Shown: one piece after another, positions 50,783-59,108 of the stretch | How positions within the stretch are numbered: position 1 is the stretch's first letter | How the letters are laid out: each line of letters begins with the position of its first letter | Assembly (NCBI GenBank): GCA_009692205.1 | Contig: SHZR01000003.1 | Coordinates: 62,001-126,000 of the forward strand | Source of the DNA: Gemmatimonadota bacterium | GTDB taxonomy: Bacteria; Gemmatimonadota; Gemmatimonadetes; Longimicrobiales; Gaopeijiaceae | Reading direction: 5' to 3' | DNA length: 64,000 nt | The notes under the pieces: model-generated | The model's database searches: none | What the model was told of the DNA's origin: nothing | The model's input: the letters and a program-made list of their open reading frames with translations, nothing else | Program-made: the position numbers and the translations under genes

Positions 50783-52017
50783 TGGCGCAACTGCTGTCCC
50801 ACCAACTTGGCTGGATCGGCGCCCGGCCGCGGGACGAATTTCTGAACGCGGCCCGCGAAGACTTCTGCGATGTAGAGGTTGCCGTTCTGGTCGGTCGTGA
50901 GCGAGTGCGGGCCATTGAAGTGACCGTACTCGTTTCCCGGCGTTCCCCAACCGTAGAGGTAGTTTCCGTCCAGATCGAACTTGAGGACTCGACCGGTTCC
51001 GCCGTCCGCGACCCAAACGAATTCCTCCCCCGACGGTTCGGTCATGATCTCGATCGTGTACGGCAGCGATTCCCCGCGGGGCCCCGTCGGGAACATGAAC
51101 TGGAACTGCCCGTTCTCGTCGAACACCTGGATCCGGGCGTGCGCACGATCCGAGACGTAGAGCAACCGGTTGCTGCCGATCGCTATCGCATGGACCGTGT
51201 CGAACTCGTAAGGACCCGGATTGTTAGGATCGGCCGGTGCCTGGCCCCAATCCATGATGAAGTTGTCGTTCGCGTCGTACTTCGCCACCCGGGTTCCAAC
51301 GTAGCCGTCACTGATGAAGTACGTGCCGTCCGGGAGCCACGCGATGTCCGTCGGACGCGAGAAGTTGTTCGGCCCGCGTCCGGGCACGCCCTGCTCTCCG
51401 TGCGTGAGCAAGAGCTCCCCGTCATAGGTGAACTTGTGGATCTGGTGGAGGTTGTCGTCCACGATCCAGATGTGCTTCTCGGGATCGTACGGGCTGATCT
51501 TGATCTTGTGGGGTCCTCGCCCGCCGCGTACGTCGAAGAGCTTGTCATGCTGCGGCCAGTACTCGACCAGGTCGCCGTTGGAGTTCACGGCGATGATGAC
51601 GTGCACGTAGCGCCGCTCGTACCCGCGACTGCCGTCGTCGTCGGTGGGTGGAGCGTTCCCCCGGAACGGATCGATCAGGGCGTACGGCGTCCACGGCGCA
51701 TTGCCGGCAGGCAGAGGCAGCTCACCCCGCGTGGCGATCCAGATCTTGTCAGGGCTCTCGGCGAAGACCGCCCCCTGGGATCCCCACGTCCAGCCCGCGT
51801 GCGAGTGCGCGTCGTCCGGCAGACCGTTCGGCCACGCCTCTGGCCGGAGGTAATGGCCGTAGAGCTCCTGGCCATCGTGGACCAGCGCGCCAGCCATGGC
51901 GCCGCTCATGCCCTCGGTTGCGGATGCGGACTCCTGCGGCTCGCATCCGGCAGCGGCGAGGGCTCCGACGAGCGCGAACGCGGTCAAGAACCTGTGAGAT
52001 GTCGAATTCGTGGGCAT
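50773..52017 (-). CDS. NHL-repeat lipoprotein
   Basis: 414 residues; ATG at 52017 with AAGGAGG 5-6 nt upstream. Lipoprotein signal MPTNSTSHRFLTAFALVGAL with lipobox LAAAGC. NHL units: HIWIVDDNLHQIHKFTYDG, TDIAWLPDGTYFISDGYVG, LLYVSDRAHARIQVFDENG, FVWVADGGTGRVLKFDLDG, NLYIAEVFAGRVQKF. Resembles the family at 8191 and 56056, but lacks the CC motif. Upstream ORF extension is a shadow. Likely anchored at the inner or outer membrane; function unknown. Confidence 0.78.
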   Translation of the reverse strand: MPTNSTSHRFLTAFALVGALAAAGCEPQESASATEGMSGAMAGALVHDGQELYGHYLRPEAWPNGLPDDAHSHAGWTWGSQGAVFAESPDKIWIATRGELPLPAGNAPWTPYALIDPFRGNAPPTDDDGSRGYERRYVHVIIAVNSNGDLVEYWPQHDKLFDVRGGRGPHKIKISPYDPEKHIWIVDDNLHQIHKFTYDGELLLTHGEQGVPGRGPNNFSRPTDIAWLPDGTYFISDGYVGTRVAKYDANDNFIMDWGQAPADPNNPGPYEFDTVHAIAIGSNRLLYVSDRAHARIQVFDENGQFQFMFPTGPRGESLPYTIEIMTEPSGEEFVWVADGGTGRVLKFDLDGNYLYGWGTPGNEYGHFNGPHSLTTDQNGNLYIAEVFAGRVQKFVPRPGADPAKLVGQQLRQWN

Positions 52018-52121
52018 GAGATCCTCCTTGTCGGTCAGCTCAACCAAGCATGAGAATTGACGCTCCTCGCCGCCCGCGCCAGGTGAGGGGGCGGATGCCC
52101 CCGCGCTGCGCCAGGACCGGC

Positions 52122-53642
52122 TCAGTCGGCGACGCCCTCCGGCTCGCTCCTTGGCTCGAGGCTCGCCATCTCCGCGGCCAGCATGGTCTCGCCGGCGTGT
52201 TGCGGCACGCCGAGCGAGAAGTCGATGCGCGGGAGGAAGGCACTGGCGACCAGTGCGGCCGCAGCCATAGCGGTCCCGGCCCAGAACACCGACCGCAGCG
52301 CTTCGGCCAGGCTCTCCCGGCCGGCCGCGTCGAGCGGTCCGCCGGCTTGCCCGACCGACGTGAGCGCGGTCTCCACCGCACCGCTGGTGAGCCCTCGCGC
52401 CAGCAACGCACCCATCACGGCGACGCCGACCGCCGATCCGACGCTTCGAGAAAACTGATTGAGCGAGGTCGCCAGTCCGAGCTGCGAACGCTCGACGCCG
52501 TGCTGCACGGCCAGAAGCAGCGAGAGCAACGACAGACCGAGCCCGCAGCCGAGCACCACCAACGCGACGACGAGCATCGTGCTCGTCGTGTCGACGCTCA
52601 GGCGGGTCAGCATCGCATAACCGACGACGAGCAGGGCCACGCCGGTCGTGGTCGTGAGCCGATAACTGACATGACCCAGCAAACGAGCGCTGAGAACGGA
52701 CGTCGCCACCCATCCAAGGAACAGTGGGGTGAGCGCCTGCCCGGCCGAGGTCGCTGTGCCGCCCAGCACCTCCTGGACGAACAGCGGAACGAATGCGATC
52801 GCACCGAACATGGAGGTGCCGACCAGAAATACCACGAGCAGCGAGCGGCTGACGAGCGGGTTGCGAAGCAGATCCAGCGGGAGGATCGGCTCCTCGGCGC
52901 GCCTCTCGACGATCACGAAAGCCACCGTCATCACTGCGGTCGCGAGTACCCACACGCCCAACATCGAGCTCGTGGCGCTCAACGCCAACAACAGCGCTGT
53001 CACGCCGCTGAACAGGAGAGCGGCGCCGAGCCAGTCGACGCGCACGCTCGGCTGGCGTGCCGCCGCCGGATAACCGAGCGCGAGTACCGCCGAGGCGACC
53101 AGCCCCAGCGGCAGGTTCAGGAAGAACACCCATCGCCAGGAGAATTCGTCGGTGATGTATCCCCCCACGAGCGGACCCCCAATCGACGCCACGCCCCAGA
53201 CGCCGCTGAAGAGCGCCTGTACGCCGGCGCGCTCCCTGAGCGTGTAGAGCTCTCCGACGATCGTCATGCTCAGCGGGATCACCGCTCCCGCACCGAGCCC
53301 CTGGATCGCACGAAACACGATCAACTGCGTCATCGACCCCGCCGCGCCGGAAAGCGCCGAGCCGAGCACGAACACGCCGATGCCCGTGAGATAGAGCTTG
53401 CGATGCCCGTAGAGATCCGAGAGGCGCCCCCAGATCGGAACCGACGCGGTGGAGGTGAGGAGATACGCCGAGAACACCCAGCTGTAGTGAGCCAGGCCGC
53501 CGAGCGTCGCGACGACGGTCGGAATGGCCGTGCTGACGACGGTGGCCTCGAGCGCGCCGAGGCTCATCCCCAGGAGCAGTCCCGCCGTGATGACCCTGCG
53601 GCGTGCAAGGCTGAGGGGGGGATGCGACCCGCCCACGCTCAA
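52122..53642 (-). CDS. MFS transporter, DHA2 (EmrB/QacA) family
   Basis: 506 residues, TTG start at 53642 directly after the amidohydrolase stop; GTG at 53636 is an alternative. Fourteen membrane segments are expected from the hydrophobicity. Motifs: LEATVVSTAIPTVVATLGG (motif D1), GRLSDLYGHRKLYLTG (motif A) and VFRAIQGLGAGAVIPLSMTI. Family members are proton-driven drug or metabolite exporters. Its place in a catabolic-looking set suggests export or uptake of a related compound; that is inference. Confidence 0.9.
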   Translation of the reverse strand: MSVGGSHPPLSLARRRVITAGLLLGMSLGALEATVVSTAIPTVVATLGGLAHYSWVFSAYLLTSTASVPIWGRLSDLYGHRKLYLTGIGVFVLGSALSGAAGSMTQLIVFRAIQGLGAGAVIPLSMTIVGELYTLRERAGVQALFSGVWGVASIGGPLVGGYITDEFSWRWVFFLNLPLGLVASAVLALGYPAAARQPSVRVDWLGAALLFSGVTALLLALSATSSMLGVWVLATAVMTVAFVIVERRAEEPILPLDLLRNPLVSRSLLVVFLVGTSMFGAIAFVPLFVQEVLGGTATSAGQALTPLFLGWVATSVLSARLLGHVSYRLTTTTGVALLVVGYAMLTRLSVDTTSTMLVVALVVLGCGLGLSLLSLLLAVQHGVERSQLGLATSLNQFSRSVGSAVGVAVMGALLARGLTSGAVETALTSVGQAGGPLDAAGRESLAEALRSVFWAGTAMAAAALVASAFLPRIDFSLGVPQHAGETMLAAEMASLEPRSEPEGVAD

Positions 53643-53644
53643 CT

Positions 53645-55114
53645 TCAGGACCGACCCTCCGCGTCACATGCGGCAGCCCAGCGCGCACCCATCGACTCAC
53701 GATCGACCTTCTGACCGCGCAGGTAGACCTGAGAGATCCGCCGCGTGTTGCGGATGTCGTCGAGCGGGTTGGCATCGAGCACGATGAAGTCTGCGCCTTT
53801 GCCGGCGGCGATGGTCCCGAGCCGATCATCCACGCCGATGAATTTGGCGGTGGCGCTCGTCGCCGACTCGATCGCCTCAGCGGGCGTCATCCCGAGCCAG
53901 TTCACGAACGCCTCCATCTCCATGTGGCTGCCCCATCCGATCGGTCGCCGGCCCCCCGCATCGTGGCTTCCCATCAGGATCGTGGCGCCGGCGGCGCGGA
54001 CCCGCACCGTGTTCTGTGCCCACAGGCCTCCATCACGAGGCGCGGGCTCCTGTCGCTCGAACGACCGCCCCCATTCCTCCAGGAAGGGCCGGCACTTGAG
54101 CGTGCCGAGGAGCGGATCGTCGAGCCAAGCCGGCCGCTCGCCCGGGGCCCGCGGCGCGCTCCCGCCGTCCAGCTGAGACGTCAGCGCGGGGACGTTCACG
54201 AAGCCTGGCCGCTCCCTGATCATGGCGAGCAGCTCATCGTCGATGGGCAGGTCTTCGACCGTGTGCGTGACCGCATCGACGCCCTCGCGGATCACGCCTT
54301 TCCAGTCGTGGACCGTCTTCACGTGCGCGATGGTGCGAAGCCCGAGTCGATGCGCCTCCAGAATGGCGGCCCCGTAGACCGCCGACGTCATGTAGGCCGG
54401 CTCCTCGCTCTGCGGGTCGTCGAAGCCCCAGCGGTCCTCGATCCAGAGCTTGATGAGCGTCACGCGCTGGGCCGCCAACTCGCGAACGGCGGCCTCGGCG
54501 ATCCAGGGACTCACCGCGGGATAGAAGCTCGTGCTCCGGGGATTCCCGGTGCCGGGCCAGGCCAACCCCCTGCCGACCGTGAAGTACCGAGAGCCGGTGA
54601 AGCCGTCTCCTTCCGACGCGTCGCGCAGGTCGACGAAGCTCTTCGGATCGTCGGCGTAACGGGCATCGATGAACTTCGGCATGTCGCTGCCGAGGCTGTA
54701 CGTGAGCGCGTGACCGGTGTATGCGAATCGATCCAGGTGATCCAGGATGCGATCCAGCGTGAAGTCGTCCTGGATCTCCGTGTCCGTGACCTCGTCGTAG
54801 TACCCGACGTGGCTGTGGGGGTCGACGATCGCGGGCATGACGGTCTTCCCCGCGAGATCGACGACAGCCGCGCCTGCCGGGACCTCCAAATCACCCGTCC
54901 GACCGACGCTGAGGATCCTGTTTCCTTGGATGACGAAGGCCGAGTTCTCGATGGGCGCGCTGCCGTCGCCCACGATGAGTCGGGCGCCTGCGAAGACGGT
55001 GACGCCCCCCTCGTCCTGCGCGGATCGAGGTGCCTCCGCCCCGCCCCGACACGAGGAGGCCGCGAGGAGCGCGAGGCATAGAGCCGCGGGTGAAATACGC
55101 GATGTCTTCTGCAT
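53645..55114 (-). CDS. Amidohydrolase-family lipoprotein
   Basis: 489 residues; ATG at 55114 (MQKTSRISPAALCLALL) with lipobox LLAASSC. Metal-dependent hydrolase motifs: MPAIVDPHSHVGYYD (HxH), TLIKLWIEDRWG (possible carboxylated Lys), RTIAHVKTVHDW (His), DAVTHTVEDLP (His), ILMGSHDAGGR (Asp) and the terminal IAAGKGADFIVLDANPLDD strand. Resembles imidazolonepropionase/prolidase-like amidohydrolases. Acts on the outside; substrate unknown. Followed at 2 nt by the MFS gene. Confidence 0.86.
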   Translation of the reverse strand: MQKTSRISPAALCLALLAASSCRGGAEAPRSAQDEGGVTVFAGARLIVGDGSAPIENSAFVIQGNRILSVGRTGDLEVPAGAAVVDLAGKTVMPAIVDPHSHVGYYDEVTDTEIQDDFTLDRILDHLDRFAYTGHALTYSLGSDMPKFIDARYADDPKSFVDLRDASEGDGFTGSRYFTVGRGLAWPGTGNPRSTSFYPAVSPWIAEAAVRELAAQRVTLIKLWIEDRWGFDDPQSEEPAYMTSAVYGAAILEAHRLGLRTIAHVKTVHDWKGVIREGVDAVTHTVEDLPIDDELLAMIRERPGFVNVPALTSQLDGGSAPRAPGERPAWLDDPLLGTLKCRPFLEEWGRSFERQEPAPRDGGLWAQNTVRVRAAGATILMGSHDAGGRRPIGWGSHMEMEAFVNWLGMTPAEAIESATSATAKFIGVDDRLGTIAAGKGADFIVLDANPLDDIRNTRRISQVYLRGQKVDRESMGARWAAACDAEGRS

Positions 55115-55136
55115 GGCGGCGTCCGGGGCGTCCTTC

Positions 55137-55886
55137 CTACCTGAGGCCCAAGGCGGTCCGCAGTTGATTCGCAGTCATGTTGGTCACGTACACCGGAGTG
55201 CCCTGATCGAACTCCCGGGCACGAACGAGCGGCCCGACGATGACCGGGTCGAAGCCCGCATCGACGACGAGCTCCGCCGCCGTTCGGAGGGCGTCCTGGT
55301 CGTCACCCGCAACCGGAATCCCGACCTTCTCGCCCGCGCGGTGGGCTTCCTGCTCTACCGACTGGTAGTTGATCGCGTTGAACGCGCGCGCGAGTCGGAC
55401 ACCGGGGAAGTACTCCGCGGAGGCGACGCCGGCCCCCTTGCGTAGTGCCTCCTCGGCCATGGGTCCGTCGCGGCGAGGGTAAGGGTTGCTGCAGTCGATG
55501 ACGACTTTGCCCTGCATCAGGGGCGCGTAGTCCGTGCCCGCTTGGGGGAGCGCCGCATACGGTAGGGCGATGAACACCACTTCGCCGAAACGGGCGGCAT
55601 CCGCCGGAAGGCCCGCGCGCGCCCTCGGGCCGGCGCGCTCCACCAGTTCCGCCAGTTCCTCGGGATGGCGCGAGGAGAAGAGAACCTCGTGGCCGGCCTT
55701 CGCCCACTGCAGGCCCACAGCCCCTCCGATCCGGCCCGAGCCGATGATCCCGATCCTCATGGTGCCGGCCCGAGCCGCAGTGGCCCCGAGCCGCTGCGCC
55801 CACAGCATCGGAGCGAACAGCAGCCCGCTGGCCGGTACCCCCACCCTCACGAGAAAATCTCGACGCGATGCCCCGAGTTCCGTCAT
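55137..55886 (-). CDS. NADPH:F420 reductase-like protein with Tat signal
   Basis: 249 residues; ATG at 55886. The N-terminus MTELGASRRDFLVRVGVPAS is a Tat motif (SRRDFL). The Rossmann motif GIIGSGRIGGAVGLQWAKAG, then LFSSRHPEEL, VVFIALPYAAL, VIDCSNPYPRRDG and RAFNAINYQ match F420-dependent NADP oxidoreductases. An exported NADP(H)-binding protein is odd, as the cofactor is cytosolic; it may be an exported oxidoreductase loaded before Tat transport. First of the minus-strand set ending at 48623. Confidence 0.8.
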   Translation of the reverse strand: MTELGASRRDFLVRVGVPASGLLFAPMLWAQRLGATAARAGTMRIGIIGSGRIGGAVGLQWAKAGHEVLFSSRHPEELAELVERAGPRARAGLPADAARFGEVVFIALPYAALPQAGTDYAPLMQGKVVIDCSNPYPRRDGPMAEEALRKGAGVASAEYFPGVRLARAFNAINYQSVEQEAHRAGEKVGIPVAGDDQDALRTAAELVVDAGFDPVIVGPLVRAREFDQGTPVYVTNMTANQLRTALGLR

Positions 55887-56055
55887 GTCCCCCCTCCTTG
55901 TCCGCGTGCCACCGAGAACGCTCGTGCTGAGAGGTATGATGGCGTGACGGGCGGGGCAACGTCGAGTCTGCGGGGGTGGCCGCGTCCTCGCACGGCGGTC
56001 GGGAGGGAAGTAGCATGCACGAATGGATAGGTCGGTCTCGCCAGGGAGATCCCAG

Positions 56056-57276
56056 ATGAGCGTTGCCCGTAGGTTCGCCGTCGGTGCCCTCGTGGCGATG
56101 CTCGTATCCGCCAACGCCTGCGCTCGAGATCCGGAGGCGCGAGGGCCCGATGCAGCGGCTGCGGCGGCGGCAGGCGATGCGCCGCAGTTCGACTACGACC
56201 CCACATGGCCGAAGCTTCCGCTTCCGAACGAGTGGATCCTCGGCGAGGTCGGGGGCGTCGATGTGGACGCCCAGGGCCACGTCTGGGTCATCCAGCGACC
56301 CTGGACCGTGTTCGGCCGCGAGCTCGCGGCGGTGACGGGGGAGGCACAGTGCTGCAGACCGGCACCTTCGATCATCGAGTTCGACCAGGAGGGCAACGTC
56401 GTGCAGGCATGGCCGCAGCTCGAGGGCTTCCATGCGGAGCCAGGAACTCCCGCCGGCCAAGGGTTCGCGATCGGCGGCCGCGGGGAGGACCTGTGGCAGA
56501 GCGCGGCCGGCGCAGGCGATGTGTGGGGTTCCGACCGAAGAGAGCACACCGTCTACGTGGATCACAACGACTTCGTTTGGGTCACCTTCGACGAAGCTCA
56601 CGTCATCTACAAGTTCACCCGAGACGGCCGCCATGTGCTCACGATCGGCCGAAAAGGCGTGAACAACGGGAGCAACGATACCACCACACTCGGCCGGCCG
56701 GCGGGACTGACCGTGGATCCCGAAACCAACGAGCTCTACGTCTCCGACGGCTACGACAACAAGCGCGTGATCGTGTTCGACGCCGAGACAGGGGAGTACC
56801 GGCGCCACTGGGGCGCGTACGGAAACGTGCCGGACGACGACCTGGACCTCGGGCCCTACGACCCGGCCGCGCCCGCGCAGCAGTTCCGCGGTCCGGTGCA
56901 CGGCATCGACCTCTCGCGTGACGGACTGATCTACGTGGCTGACCGGAGCGGCGACCGCATCCAGGTATTTCGCAAGAACGGTGCGTTCGTGCAGGAGGGC
57001 TTGGTCGCGCCGCAGACGCGAGACCTGGGGACTGCGTACGGCGTCGTGGTGTCTCCCGACCAGGGCTGGCTCTACGTCAACGACGGCTCCAACAACAAGA
57101 TCTGGATCCTTCGCCGCGAGAACCTGGAGACCGTGGGAAACCTGAGCTCCTATGGTCGCAACGGCGGCCAGATCATGTCGGGGCACAGCATGGCGGTGGA
57201 CCCGCAGGGCAACATCTACGTCGGCGAGACCAGGGGGAGACGCGTGCAACGGTGGATCCTTCGAGGCGGCGCGTAA
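56056..57276 (+). CDS. NHL-type propeller lipoprotein with CCRP motif
   Basis: 406 residues; ATG 56056 with GGGAGAT upstream. Signal MSVARRFAVGALVAMLVSA ending at NAC (possible lipobox). Propeller units: GVDVDAQGHVWVIQRPW, ELYVSDGYDNKRVIVFD, LIYVADRSGDRIQVFRKNG, WLYVNDGSNNKIWILRREN, NIYVGETRGRRVQRW. EAQCCRPAPSIIEFDQEG parallels the block in the protein at 8191. Overlaps the next gene by one base (TAATG), so the two are translationally coupled. Confidence 0.78.
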   Translation: MSVARRFAVGALVAMLVSANACARDPEARGPDAAAAAAAGDAPQFDYDPTWPKLPLPNEWILGEVGGVDVDAQGHVWVIQRPWTVFGRELAAVTGEAQCCRPAPSIIEFDQEGNVVQAWPQLEGFHAEPGTPAGQGFAIGGRGEDLWQSAAGAGDVWGSDRREHTVYVDHNDFVWVTFDEAHVIYKFTRDGRHVLTIGRKGVNNGSNDTTTLGRPAGLTVDPETNELYVSDGYDNKRVIVFDAETGEYRRHWGAYGNVPDDDLDLGPYDPAAPAQQFRGPVHGIDLSRDGLIYVADRSGDRIQVFRKNGAFVQEGLVAPQTRDLGTAYGVVVSPDQGWLYVNDGSNNKIWILRRENLETVGNLSSYGRNGGQIMSGHSMAVDPQGNIYVGETRGRRVQRWILRGGA

Positions 57277-58364
57277 TGGCGCGTCCACGCGTAGCCCGCC
57301 CGGCCTGGGCTCGAGCAACCTCCGCGCTGCTCGTGTGCGCGGCGTCGCTGGCGATCGCTTCTCCGGCCGCGACCCAGTCCAGTCGCTACCGCCAAGTCGA
57401 CGCGCCGCAGCCCCCGCCCGAGCTGAACGGGGGACGTTGGGGCGAGATGATCCAAGTGCGGGTCGGTCCCCAGGACCATGTGTATGTCCTCCACCGCTGT
57501 TTCAAGGTCGTGCTGGGAGATCCCGGCGTGGCCCCGGGACACTCGGACGGCCTGACCGCCGATTGTCTCGGAAGGTGGGCCGTCCATCCGCCGATCCTTG
57601 AGTTCGACGCCTCGGGGGCGTTCGTTGGCAGCTACGGGACGGGGCTCGTCGGACGACCGCACGGGTTCGCGGTGGACCACGAGGGAAACATGTGGGTGAC
57701 GGATGCCGCCCTGGTTCCCGGGGAGATGGGCTCCGTGGTGATCAAGCTCAGTCCCGCGGGTGAGCTGCTCATGACTCTCGGCACTCAGGGAGTCACCGGG
57801 CGAGGGACCGACACGTTCGACCGCCCGAGCGGCGTGGCCGTCGCCCCCACGGGCGAGATCTTCGTCACCGACGGCGAGGCATCCAACGACCGCATCGTCA
57901 AGTTCTCGAGCGAGGGCCGCTACCTCACCGAGTGGGGTACCTCGGGATCGGGGCCGGGCCAGTTCGACAACCCCCACGACATCGTGATCGACGCGCGTGG
58001 ACGCGTGTTCGTCGCAGATCGTGGAAACGGCCGCATCCAGATCTTCGACGCGAACGGGAGGTTCCTCGACCAGTGGACGGGCTTCGGTCGTCCCAGTGGC
58101 ATCTTCCTCAACCGGCAGACGGACGTGCTCTACTCGACCGACTCCCAGTCGAACTCCGGAAACAACCCCGGCGTGCGGAGGGGGATCTACGTCGGGAGCG
58201 CGCTCACGGGTGAAGTCACCGACTTCATTCCCGATCCCGATATCGACCTGGCGGACCGGACTCGAATCTCGGGCGCGTCCGGCATCGCGGCCAACTCGAC
58301 CGACACGGTCATCTATGCCGCGGACGTCGCGCCCTATCAGCTGCGGGTGTACATGCGGCGGTAG
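57276..58364 (+). CDS. NHL-type exported propeller, second of a coupled pair
   Basis: 362 residues; ATG 57276 in TAATG overlap with the previous stop. Signal MARPRVARPAWARATSALLV, cleavage near AATQSS. Units GFAVDHEGNMWVTDA, GVAVAPTGEIFVTDG, IVIDARGRVFVADRGNGRIQ, GIAANSTDTVIYAAD. It has separated Cys (LHRCFKVVL ... DCLGRWAVHPPILEFD) at the position of the CC block in its partner, so it is a divergent member of the same family. Function unknown. Confidence 0.75.
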   Translation: MARPRVARPAWARATSALLVCAASLAIASPAATQSSRYRQVDAPQPPPELNGGRWGEMIQVRVGPQDHVYVLHRCFKVVLGDPGVAPGHSDGLTADCLGRWAVHPPILEFDASGAFVGSYGTGLVGRPHGFAVDHEGNMWVTDAALVPGEMGSVVIKLSPAGELLMTLGTQGVTGRGTDTFDRPSGVAVAPTGEIFVTDGEASNDRIVKFSSEGRYLTEWGTSGSGPGQFDNPHDIVIDARGRVFVADRGNGRIQIFDANGRFLDQWTGFGRPSGIFLNRQTDVLYSTDSQSNSGNNPGVRRGIYVGSALTGEVTDFIPDPDIDLADRTRISGASGIAANSTDTVIYAADVAPYQLRVYMRR

Positions 58365-58503
58365 GCCACGCGCGTGTTCGCTCCCCGCCCTCGTCTTATT
58401 CGTTAGTCGCGCCCCCTAGCCCCGAGTTGACAGGCGTCATCCCCAGGCGTACTACCATGCGTGTCAGTAGTTGATATGTCATTTCTTTAATCCGGGAGGA
58501 TGC

Positions 58504-59089
58504 ATGAGAAGGTCCTTTGTACGAACGGTAGGCACGCTCGTGGTAGTTGGGCGCGATCGTCGCCTGTGAGGGCGATGTCGGGCCCACGGGACCGGCGGGC
58601 GCGACGGGTTCGACGGGTTCGACGGGTTCGACGGGGCCCACCGGACCGACGGGTTCGTCGACCTTCACGGCGACCCTGAACGCAGCGAACGAGTTTCCCA
58701 CGAACGCGAGCACCGCAACGGGGAGCATCACCCTGGTGGTGGTCGGGCAGCTCGTGCTCTACAAGCTCGACGTGACGGGCATCAGCAACCCGTCGGCCGC
58801 GCACATCCATGGCCCGGCGTTGGCGGGTGCCAATGCTGGCGTGCGCCTGAATCTGTGCGGCGCCGGCACCTCGCCGGCGTGCGCCACCGGCGCGCCCTTC
58901 ACGGGGGTTCTCGCGTCGAGCTTCGCCAACGGGGTGTCGGGGATCACCTTCGACTCGTTGGTGGTTCTGCTGCGTAACGGGAACGCGTACGTCAATGTAC
59001 ACACGCAAGACGTGACGAATTCCGCCAACAACACTCCCGGCGACTTGCCTGGCGGTGAGATCCGCGGGCAGATCGCAGTCGTGCCGTAG
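58504..59089 (+). CDS. CHRD-domain lipoprotein with collagen-like segment; frameshift in signal peptide
   Basis: ATG 58504 with GGGAGG 6 nt upstream gives MRRSFVRTVGTLVVVG, then hits a stop in that frame. The rest, LGAIVACEGDVGPTG from 58547, is in another frame and supplies the lipobox (AIVAC). A 1-nt shift in 58541-58550 joins them. A collagen-like GxT segment (residues about 26-50) precedes a CHRD domain (AAHIHGPALAGANAGV, AYVNVHTQDVTNSANN, GGEIRGQIAV). As read it is a broken gene; a sequence error is equally likely. The same start family occurs at 15184 as a PQQ fusion. Confidence 0.65.
58603..58635 (+). repeat. 9-nt tandem repeat encoding the collagen-like segment
   Basis: GACGGGTTC occurs three times in a row (58603-58629), followed by a partial unit GACGGGGCC. 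It encodes TGS triplets. Slippage could change its length. Confidence 0.75.
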
Positions 59090-59108
59090 CAAGCCTTCGG
59101 GTTTGGAC

